Positions 1-6,246 of a stretch of 12,307 nt of DNA are shown here, piece after piece. Source of the DNA: Halonatronomonas sp051745085 (GTDB taxonomy: Bacteria > Bacillota > Halanaerobiia > Halanaerobiales > Halarsenatibacteraceae); NCBI GenBank assembly GCA_051745085.1, contig JBNJDR010000050.1:1-12307 (forward strand), read 5' to 3'. The translations under genes and the position numbers were made by a program. Within the stretch, counting starts at the first letter, position 1, and each line of letters opens with the position of its first letter. The notes beneath the pieces are model-generated. The model searched no databases, was not told where the DNA came from, and saw only the letters and a list, made by a program, of their open reading frames with translations.

Positions 1-6
1 CTCTAT

Positions 7-41
7 AAAAATAAAAAAGCCAGAGGAAAACTCCCCTGGCT
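7..41 (-). terminator. Intrinsic terminator downstream of ftsH
   Basis: Read on the minus strand, a 10-bp stem (positions 32-41 pairing with 18-27, four-base loop at 28-31) is followed directly by a T-rich run, TTTTTT-A-TTTTT. One pair is G-U in the minus-strand RNA but would be an A-C mismatch on the plus strand, and there is no T-run on the plus side, so it works for minus-strand transcription only. It lies 64 nt after the ftsH stop and ends the housekeeping block. Confidence 0.9.
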
Positions 42-105
42 CTATATAACTCACCAATATTACCCTTAAATCAATTATCTCCAGGTAGTACTGTTCTTAC
101 TTATT

Positions 106-2049
106 TCAACTAGCCGATTCAGGAGTTTGATTTTCTGGAGAAGCATCATCTGCCTTGCTTTTTTGTTTTTCTTCAGAGACAGACTCAACTTTTTCCTTTT
201 CCTCCTGGTCATCAGATTGCTTTTGTTCTTCTGCAGCTTTAGGTGGAGCAATTTCCTCATCGTTCAAGAGCTTCTTTATCTGCTCAGCTGTTAAGGTCTC
301 ATGTTCTTTAAGTGCAGCCACAATGCTCTCAACATATTTTGAGTTTTCTTTTAATAAAGTTTGAGCTTTACGATAACACTGCTCAATCAAACTGCTTACC
401 TCTTTGTCAATTTCAGCAGCTACGCTTTCACTATAATTCGGCTGACGTGAAATATCTCTTCCTAAAAAGACTTGTTCATTGTGCTTCTGCCCTAAAGTAA
501 GCGGTCCAAGTTTTTCACTCATGCCATACTCAGTTATCATTGCCCTAACTATCTGAGTTGCTCGCTCCAAATCATTTTGAGCTCCAGTGCTTATATCTTC
601 TAAAAAGAGCGCTTCAGCTACTCGCCCTCCTAAAAGGGCAGTAACTCTATCCAATAATTCTCTTTTAGTCATGAAGTTCTTATCATCTTCTGGCAGAGGA
701 ATCGTGAATCCTCCTGCTCTTCCTCTAGGGATAATAGAAACCTTATGGGTTCTATCAGCATGTTCCAATAACTCTCCTAAAAGAGCATGACCTGTTTCAT
801 GATAAGCAACTAAATTCTTTTCTTTTTCATTTATTACCCGACTTTTCTTAGCTGGACCAGCAATAACTCTATCAATAGCATCATCAAATTCCAACATGCC
901 GATAGTTTCTTTGCCCCTTCTTGCTGCCAGAATAGCTGCTTCGTTGGCCAGGTTCTCCATATCTGCTCCGGTAAATCCAGGAGTTCTTTTAGCTAAGACT
1001 TCTGTATCAACATCGTCGTCAGTAGGCTTATTTTTCATGTGAATTTCTAGTATTAATCTTCTACCTAATAAATCTGGCTTATCGACTATAACCTGCCGAT
1101 CAAATCTTCCTGGTCTTAATAACGCAGGATCAAGAACATCTGGCCTGTTTGTTGCAGCCATTAAAATTATACCTTCATTAGGCTCAAAGCCGTCCATTTC
1201 ATTTAATAACTGGTTAAGGGTCTGTTCACGTTCATCATGACCTCCACCTAATCCAGCACCTCTTTGCCGACCTACAGAATCTAACTCATCTACAAAAATA
1301 ATACAAGGACTGTTTTTCTTGCCTTTTTCAAACAAATCTCTAACTCGTGATGCACCTACACCCACAAACATTTCAACAAAATCAGAACCACTAATGAAGA
1401 AAAACGGCACACCTGCTTCACCAGCAATGGCTCTAGCCATTAATGTTTTTCCTGTTCCTGGAGGACCCACCAGGAGAATACCTTTAGGAACTTCTGCACC
1501 TAAACGGGAAAATTTCCGGGGATTCTTTAAAAACTCTACGACTTCCTTTAATTCTTCTTTGACTTCTTCGTAATTAGCCACATCTTCAAAAGTTACTTTC
1601 TTTTTGTTTTCTGACATTTGTGCTTTACTTTTACCAAAAGACATCATTTGGCTTCCGCCACCCTGCATCCTCTGCATAATGAAAATCCAGGCTACTACAA
1701 GAATTAATATAGGGAACATATAGCCAAGTATATTCATCCACCAAGGAGGAGTAGGCTCCGGTTCAGTACTTATATTGACACCTTGATCTCTTAAATTTTG
1801 AAGCAGGAACGGAATATCCTCTGAGGGTATATCAACAGAAAATTCCCTGCCCTCTATCGTACCTTCTGCCCGTTCACTACCAATAATTGTTATCCGATCT
1901 ATATTGCCCTGTTCAACCTCTTGAATTAAATTAGTATAGGTGAATTCTTCCATCTCCTGTGGAGATTGCTGCATAAAGAATTGGGCAATTAAAATAGATA
2001 AAGCAATTAACAGCAAATAAAAACCAATATTTTTTGCAAATTTTTTCAA
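106..2049 (-). CDS. ftsH: ATP-dependent zinc metalloprotease FtsH
   Basis: Membrane-anchored AAA+ protease that unfolds and degrades membrane and regulatory proteins as a hexamer. The 647 residues hold an N-terminal membrane segment (about 9-26), an extracytoplasmic domain, a second membrane segment (about 107-126), then the AAA domain: Walker A GPPGTGKT at 195-202, pore motif FVG at 228-230, Walker B IIFVDELDS at 250-258 and arginine-finger motif RPGRFDR at 312-318. The protease zinc site is HETGH at 417-421, with a likely third ligand Asp493 in NDLERAT. The length is typical for the family; the last 47 or so residues are a Glu/Lys/Ser/Gln-rich, probably disordered tail. The start is TTG, chosen because GGGAGG sits 8 nt upstream and the next in-frame ATG would remove the first membrane helix. 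It has its own promoter and follows hpt, as in many Bacillota. Confidence 0.98.
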   Translation of the reverse strand: MKKFAKNIGFYLLLIALSILIAQFFMQQSPQEMEEFTYTNLIQEVEQGNIDRITIIGSERAEGTIEGREFSVDIPSEDIPFLLQNLRDQGVNISTEPEPTPPWWMNILGYMFPILILVVAWIFIMQRMQGGGSQMMSFGKSKAQMSENKKKVTFEDVANYEEVKEELKEVVEFLKNPRKFSRLGAEVPKGILLVGPPGTGKTLMARAIAGEAGVPFFFISGSDFVEMFVGVGASRVRDLFEKGKKNSPCIIFVDELDSVGRQRGAGLGGGHDEREQTLNQLLNEMDGFEPNEGIILMAATNRPDVLDPALLRPGRFDRQVIVDKPDLLGRRLILEIHMKNKPTDDDVDTEVLAKRTPGFTGADMENLANEAAILAARRGKETIGMLEFDDAIDRVIAGPAKKSRVINEKEKNLVAYHETGHALLGELLEHADRTHKVSIIPRGRAGGFTIPLPEDDKNFMTKRELLDRVTALLGGRVAEALFLEDISTGAQNDLERATQIVRAMITEYGMSEKLGPLTLGQKHNEQVFLGRDISRQPNYSESVAAEIDKEVSSLIEQCYRKAQTLLKENSKYVESIVAALKEHETLTAEQIKKLLNDEEIAPPKAAEEQKQSDDQEEKEKVESVSEEKQKSKADDASPENQTPESAS

Positions 2050-2115
2050 TTATTCAACCTCCCTTCAATCACTTAAGAAAAATATAATATAATAATAGCA
2101 ATTACACAGTTAAAT

Positions 2116-2144
2116 ATTATATCACAACTATTTTGTTTTGTAAA
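2116..2144 (-). promoter_or_regulatory. Sigma-A promoter of ftsH (extended -10)
   Basis: On the minus strand: -35 TTTACA (2139-2144), a 17-bp spacer, then -10 TATAAT (2116-2121) preceded by TGA, giving an extended -10 (TGN) element. Transcription should start near 2109, about 60 nt before the ftsH TTG codon. It sits in the 107-bp hpt-ftsH gap, which has no terminator, so ftsH can probably also be read from the upstream operon. This is a sequence-based call. Confidence 0.85.
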
Positions 2145-2156
2145 TATTAACCACAC

Positions 2157-2714
2157 TTATGCATAAAGTTTTTCCTTTAAAACTCCAATATAAGGTAAAT
2201 TTCTATATTTCTCTGCGAAATCGAGACCATAACCAACTACAAACTTGTCTGGAATTTCGAAGCCATTAAAGTCAACTTCAACCTGTTTCATCTCTCGCCG
2301 TTCTGGTTTATCTAATAAAGTTGTAACCTTAATAGAAGCAGGATCTCTTGTCTCCAGCATATTAATGATCTGCTTTAAAGTTCTACCTGTATCTATAATA
2401 TCTTCCACTATCAAAACATCCTTTTTTTCAATGGGGTCATCTAAATCTTTGATGATTTTCACTGAGCCAGAAGAAGTTGTACTGCCCCCGTAACTTGAAA
2501 CGTCCATAAAATCAAAACTAACTGGTAAATTAATATGTCTAGATAAGTCAGCCATAAAAATCATCGCTCCTCTTAAAATACAGATTAAAACCAGCTCTGT
2601 ATCAGGTGGATATGCTTCACTTATTTCTTGACCTAATTCAATAATTCTTTCTTGAAGCTTTTGCTCATCAATTACCACTTCTGAAATGTCTTTTTCCAGT
2701 GTATCCAATTTCAT
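2157..2714 (-). CDS. hpt: Hypoxanthine(-guanine) phosphoribosyltransferase
   Basis: Cytoplasmic purine salvage enzyme that converts hypoxanthine or guanine plus PRPP to IMP or GMP. The 185-residue protein has the type I phosphoribosyltransferase PRPP motif VEDIIDTGRTL at 103-113, the ILRGA loop at 46-50, the flexible-loop motif SSYGGST at 73-79, DKPERR at 135-140 and the purine-binding FVVGYGLDF at 158-166. The length is normal. I start at the ATG at 2712-2714, because AAAGGGGA lies 7-8 nt upstream. A TTG six codons earlier (2730-2732) is in frame but lies upstream of that ribosome site and would overlap the tilS stop. With the ATG start the gap to tilS is 14 nt, so the two are co-transcribed and probably translationally coupled. 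The tilS-hpt-ftsH order is conserved in Bacillota. Confidence 0.97.
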   Translation of the reverse strand: MKLDTLEKDISEVVIDEQKLQERIIELGQEISEAYPPDTELVLICILRGAMIFMADLSRHINLPVSFDFMDVSSYGGSTTSSGSVKIIKDLDDPIEKKDVLIVEDIIDTGRTLKQIINMLETRDPASIKVTTLLDKPERREMKQVEVDFNGFEIPDKFVVGYGLDFAEKYRNLPYIGVLKEKLYA

Positions 2715-2728
2715 CAAATATTCCCCTT

Positions 2729-4153
2729 TCAATTATCAATATATTTAGCTAATAATAGCCTTTTCGTTTTGGCAGTAATCTTAAATCTATCATCCATCCT
2801 CATCCCAGCGATCCAAATTATTCTTCCTAAAGCATCAACTAAAATAGGTATCCGGTTTCTAATATGAACTGGTGATTTTGCATCAATAAAAAAATCTTTT
2901 AGTTTTTTTGTCCCATTAAAGTTCAAAGGTATAAACCTGTCACCTTCGTCTCTAGTTCTTATTTTCAACGGCCAGGCGATCTTATCAAAGTCAAAAAACA
3001 CTACGTTGCTCCCGGTTTCTTTCTGCCAATTAATATCTTCAAGATCGTAAACTTCAAATAAAATTTCGGAACCGCCTGGTAATTTATATCGACCTGGTTT
3101 GAAAGCAATAATATTATAGTCAGATAATAGCTGTTCCTCTCTCCAACTTTCAGCCCTAAATGAAAGAATTTTATATTCGAAACGACAATAAATCTCTCCA
3201 GGCAAATGATAATCTTTTCCGGTTTCGCTTTCGTTCATTTCTGATTCTAAGGCTGAAGTAATCATCTCTATATGTTTTTGATAAATACCCACAAGTGAAC
3301 CCTTTAACTCTTCTATAGCTCGGCGAATAATTCTTCTTTGCATAACTATACTGACTTCCGCCAAAATTCCACAATCAAAATCAAGTCGTCCTTCTTCTCG
3401 AAAAACAAGAGAGTCTTCGTAAAAATTTCGGGCTAGATTATTTAAAAAATTATCTTCATCAGTTATTATGTTTATTGTATCATATAAAGTCTCTTTAAGA
3501 CCAGGATTAAAATTTTCTTGCAAATAAGGTATTAATTCTTCTCTAATTCTATTGCGGGAGTATTTTAATGCGTAATTGCTTTTATCTATATTAGGCTCAA
3601 GCCCTCTCCATTTACAATAGGAAATAATCTCTTCTCTCCAAAAAGGCAGCAGCGGCTTATATAACAAAACTCCTTCTTTCTTAGTGCTAAAATCCATCCC
3701 CCTAAGCCCGGTCATTCCTGCCCCTCTAAATAAATTAAAAAGCATGGTTTCAACCTGGTCGTCGGCTTGATGTCCAGTTAAAACTGCTTTGAAATTTTCT
3801 CTATTATAAATTTCTTTCATGTAAGCAAATCTAACTTCTCTAGCCACCTCTTCTTCACTACCCGAAGCAGTTGCTTTCATTTTTTGAATATCAGATGTCT
3901 TCAACCAATATTCTACTTCGTTCCCCTCACATAATAATCTAACTCTCTCTGCTTCTTCTCCAGACTCTTCTCGTAATAAATGATCAAGATGAAATACCCC
4001 TAAGGTTAGTTCATAATCTTCTTTAACTCTAAGAAGGAGATCAAATAACGTTAAAGAATCAGGGCCTCCAGATAAAGCCAGTAGAAGTTTATCACCGAAA
4101 GATATATCTAAGGAATTAAGCGATTCGGTTTTGAATTTAGGTAAGAGATCCAA
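2729..4153 (-). CDS. tilS: tRNA(Ile)-lysidine synthetase TilS
   Basis: Essential tRNA-modifying enzyme that attaches lysine to C34 of the CAU-anticodon tRNA-Ile using ATP, so that the tRNA reads AUA. The 474 residues show the N-type PP-loop SGGPDS at 28-33, FHLDH at 54-58, GHQADDQVET at 127-136 and RNRIREE at 200-206. The C-terminal tRNA-binding domain is present (RTRDEGDRFIPL at 399-410, then KKLKDFFID at 416-424), so this is the long Bacillus/E. coli-type form. The start is TTG: AGGAGGAG lies about 6 nt upstream, an in-frame TAA sits two codons before it, and the next Met comes after the catalytic loop. It lies 43 nt after the DUF501-Ppx gene with no terminator between, so it is probably in the same operon. 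Confidence 0.97.
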   Translation of the reverse strand: MDLLPKFKTESLNSLDISFGDKLLLALSGGPDSLTLFDLLLRVKEDYELTLGVFHLDHLLREESGEEAERVRLLCEGNEVEYWLKTSDIQKMKATASGSEEEVAREVRFAYMKEIYNRENFKAVLTGHQADDQVETMLFNLFRGAGMTGLRGMDFSTKKEGVLLYKPLLPFWREEIISYCKWRGLEPNIDKSNYALKYSRNRIREELIPYLQENFNPGLKETLYDTINIITDEDNFLNNLARNFYEDSLVFREEGRLDFDCGILAEVSIVMQRRIIRRAIEELKGSLVGIYQKHIEMITSALESEMNESETGKDYHLPGEIYCRFEYKILSFRAESWREEQLLSDYNIIAFKPGRYKLPGGSEILFEVYDLEDINWQKETGSNVVFFDFDKIAWPLKIRTRDEGDRFIPLNFNGTKKLKDFFIDAKSPVHIRNRIPILVDALGRIIWIAGMRMDDRFKITAKTKRLLLAKYIDN

Positions 4154-4196
4154 TTTTTACTCCTCCTGCTTATCAACTCTCTCTAATAGTTAGATT

Positions 4197-5705
4197 CTAT
4201 ACCTTATTTAAAAGTCCTGCCGTTATCCCGTAGAGAATATCTTTATCGCTAATCTTAATCCCTTCTAAATTTAAATACTCTAGAATAGCCAGCAATATTA
4301 TGCTTCCTGCAAGAATAACATCGGCTCTTTTAGGCTGCAAACCATCAATTTCTTTTCTTTTCTTCAACTCATAAGAACTCAGCTTTTGAATAATATTTTT
4401 CAAATCCTGAACCGTTAAGTTATAGTCCTCTATTAAATGAGGTTCATAATCAGTAATACCCAAATTTATAGTAGCTAAAGTAGTAATAGTTCCCCCAACT
4501 CCAATTGCTTCTAGATTAACAGCTTTTTTATTAAAATGCAACTTTTCCTCTAGCAGATTTTTCGCTGCTTTTAATAATTCATCTTTTTCTATATCTGAAA
4601 GAGATCCTGCTGGATCAACAACATATCTTTCCGTAAACCTAACTGCGCCCATATCCAAAGTAAAATATTTCATATCTTCTTTCTCGGTAAATATAAACTC
4701 TGTACTCCCACCGCCAATATCAATAACTAATTGAAAATTTGATTTGGAGGTTTTGCCAGTGCAGCCGAGATAAGTTAAACGAGCTTCTTCTTCTCCGCTG
4801 ATTATTTCCACCTCTATATCTAATTCTTTATCAAGTGGTTCTAACAAGATCTCGGGATTATCTACATCTCTTAGAGCGCTTGTTCCTACCGCTCTATAAT
4901 CACTAACATGATATTCATCCATTTTAGACCTGTATTTTCGCAAAACTTTAAGTGTTCTTGCCACCGAATCTTTATTTAGAAGTCTAGAAGCATCTACACC
5001 TGCTGCCAGCCTGGTTATATTCAAATCATAATATACTGGAGTTATTTCGCCCTCTGAATTTTCAGCGATTAAAAGGCGGCACGAATTACTGCCAAAATCA
5101 ATTGCAGCTACTCTTTTTTTATTACTCTTCATCTCCAGGTTCTCCTTTGAAATATATTGACTACACTGATGACAATTTGTAGGTATATCTATCATTTTAT
5201 CTACATCTTCTCCTACAGGGTTATTCCTGTCCGCAAGATAATGAGCATAATGCCCATGTAAACATTTCAAACCAGCTTTATCTCGAATTCCAGCCACACC
5301 AGAATCTACTAACATCTCATATAAATCAGTCGAAATATTTTTGGCCTGGTACAAAGTAGGTTGATCCAATAATTCTATTCTTTTCTGAGCATAATCTCTA
5401 TGGGCCTCCGCCAGTTTCCTATTATATATTTGTATTTCTTCAGCTTTATGCTTAAATAAATTTAAATAGCCTTGATCTTCTAACTTACTGACCCTTTCTT
5501 TTAATACCGGGCAGCTCAACCAGTAAATTGTAGGAAAAGGTTCTTTATTCCAAAAGGGATGAACTAATAAAAGCATAGGATAACCAGTCGGACAATACTT
5601 TATTATTTCTAATACATTATCACTCCTGGAGTCCAACTGCCCTTCAACAATGCTCCTATCTAAAGAATTAAGCTTCCCTGCCCGAGCCCGGGAAATATCT
5701 CCCAT
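4197..5705 (-). CDS. DUF501 domain fused to Ppx/GppA phosphatase
   Basis: A 502-residue, two-domain protein. Residues about 12-182 match DUF501, a family of unknown function: CPTGYP near 38, FPTIYWLSCP at 57-66, CLHGHYAHYLA at 148-158, NNPVG at 161-165 and a CHQC pair near 178. Residues 192-502 are a complete short-form Ppx/GppA phosphatase of the actin-like ATPase fold: DFGSNSCRLL at 203-212, GTSALRD at 274-280, SGEEEARL at 303-310, DIGGGSTE at 329-336 and GVGGT at 402-406. Relatives hydrolyse polyphosphate or pppGpp; which applies here is unknown. I start at ATG 5703-5705, with AAAGGA about 11 nt upstream; a GTG three codons earlier is too close to that site. In many genomes (for example actinobacteria) DUF501 and Ppx/GppA are separate neighbours, so this looks like a fusion. 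An internal ribosome site at the junction may also give Ppx/GppA alone. Confidence 0.88.
   Translation of the reverse strand: MGDISRARAGKLNSLDRSIVEGQLDSRSDNVLEIIKYCPTGYPMLLLVHPFWNKEPFPTIYWLSCPVLKERVSKLEDQGYLNLFKHKAEEIQIYNRKLAEAHRDYAQKRIELLDQPTLYQAKNISTDLYEMLVDSGVAGIRDKAGLKCLHGHYAHYLADRNNPVGEDVDKMIDIPTNCHQCSQYISKENLEMKSNKKRVAAIDFGSNSCRLLIAENSEGEITPVYYDLNITRLAAGVDASRLLNKDSVARTLKVLRKYRSKMDEYHVSDYRAVGTSALRDVDNPEILLEPLDKELDIEVEIISGEEEARLTYLGCTGKTSKSNFQLVIDIGGGSTEFIFTEKEDMKYFTLDMGAVRFTERYVVDPAGSLSDIEKDELLKAAKNLLEEKLHFNKKAVNLEAIGVGGTITTLATINLGITDYEPHLIEDYNLTVQDLKNIIQKLSSYELKKRKEIDGLQPKRADVILAGSIILLAILEYLNLEGIKISDKDILYGITAGLLNKV
5130..5148 (-). promoter_or_regulatory. Internal Shine-Dalgarno and ATG at DUF501/Ppx junction
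   Basis: Inside the fused frame, AAAGGAGA (5141-5148) lies 8 nt before an ATG (5130-5132). This would start a protein MKSNKKRVAAIDFGSN, a normal Ppx/GppA N-terminus, and translation to the shared stop gives 311 residues, the usual size of the standalone enzyme. The site falls exactly between the domains. Whether ribosomes start here is inference. Confidence 0.6.
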
Positions 5706-5733
5706 TGCAATCACTTTCCTTTACCATTCATTT

Positions 5734-5763
5734 AAAAAAAGCACCCTCACCAAGAGGATGCTT
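5734..5763 (-). terminator. Intrinsic terminator between S1 gene and DUF501-Ppx gene
   Basis: On the minus strand, AAGCATCCTC (5754-5763) pairs with GAGGGTGCTT (5739-5748) around the five-base loop TTGGT, forming 10 pairs including one G-U, and is followed by a run of seven T (5734-5740). The G-U becomes a mismatch on the plus strand and there is no T-run there, so it acts on minus-strand transcripts. It ends 29 nt before the DUF501-Ppx start, leaving no room for a separate promoter in between. Confidence 0.88.
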
Positions 5764-5801
5764 TAATCACCTTGCAAAAAGCTATAGCAGGCCACTCTTA
5801 A

Positions 5802-6170
5802 TTAAAACCCGTTCTGCCCGCGTCTTTTTGATTCTCTATTCTTAAGGTCCTGCTGGCGATCACCACTTTGCTTCAAAAACTCTTCCATCTTTTCATCAAA
5901 CGATTTTTTAGGAGCGTGATCTTTTCTTTCTGCAGGATCTTTTAATCTTTTAATTGATAATCCAATTTTGCCATCATCGTCAATATTTATTACTTTAACC
6001 GTTACGGTTTCGCCAACCTTTAAATAATTAGAAATGTCTTTGACATATGAGTTGGCAACTTCAGAAATATGAATCAGACCAGTTTCGCCCCCTGGTAATT
6101 CCACAAAAGCACCAAAATTTGTTATGCCTGTAACTTTCCCTTCTACTTTTGAACCGACTTCAATGGACAT
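5802..6170 (-). CDS. S1 RNA-binding domain protein (YabR-like)
   Basis: Small cytoplasmic protein of 122 residues with one S1/OB-fold domain (about 3-75: VEGKVTGITNFGAFVELPGG, then TGLIHISEVA at 30-39, then KIGLSIKRL) and a charged, Arg/Lys-rich tail (about 80-122), typical of the YabR/YugI group. It probably binds RNA or the ribosome; its precise role is not established. The start is the ATG at 6168-6170, giving the usual MSIEVG N-terminus, with GGGGAGGA about 11 nt upstream. An in-frame TTG seven codons earlier overlaps that ribosome site and is rejected. It has its own consensus promoter and terminator, so it can be a single-gene transcript. In B. subtilis yabR lies next to divIC and upstream of tilS, a related setting. 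Confidence 0.93.
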   Translation of the reverse strand: MSIEVGSKVEGKVTGITNFGAFVELPGGETGLIHISEVANSYVKDISNYLKVGETVTVKVINIDDDGKIGLSIKRLKDPAERKDHAPKKSFDEKMEEFLKQSGDRQQDLKNRESKRRGQNGF

Positions 6171-6208
6171 GCTGTAAAAATTCCTCCCCAAATTGTAATA
6201 TTGCTCTT

Positions 6209-6237
6209 ATTATAACTTAATATCAAACCACTGTCAA
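6209..6237 (-). promoter_or_regulatory. Consensus sigma-A promoter of the S1 gene
   Basis: A perfect -35 TTGACA (6232-6237), a 17-bp spacer and a perfect -10 TATAAT (6209-6214) on the minus strand. Transcription should start near 6202, giving a leader of about 32 nt before the S1-gene ATG. It starts 9 nt after the tex stop codon. It is the strongest promoter match I found in the window and suggests high constitutive expression. Confidence 0.93.
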
Positions 6238-6246
6238 ATCAACTTC

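Noticed and set aside
155..364. Plus-strand open frames over ftsH, tex and pgmB, such as this one
   Set aside because: They lie opposite well-supported conserved genes, have no ribosome site or family motif, and are shadows of those genes.
1775..1780. TTGACA on the plus strand inside ftsH as an antisense promoter
   Set aside because: There is no acceptable -10 element 16-18 bp downstream.
2715..2732. Upstream TTG start for hpt, overlapping the tilS stop
   Set aside because: The ATG at 2712-2714 has AAAGGGGA at good spacing and gives the usual N-terminus; the TTG lies upstream of that ribosome site.
5706..5714. GTG start for the DUF501-Ppx gene, three codons before the chosen ATG
   Set aside because: It is only 2-3 nt from the AAAGGA ribosome site, too close to be likely. 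It cannot be fully excluded.
6171..6191. Upstream TTG start for the S1-domain gene
   Set aside because: This TTG overlaps the Shine-Dalgarno GGGGAGG itself; the ATG at 6168-6170 gives the family-typical MSIEVG start.
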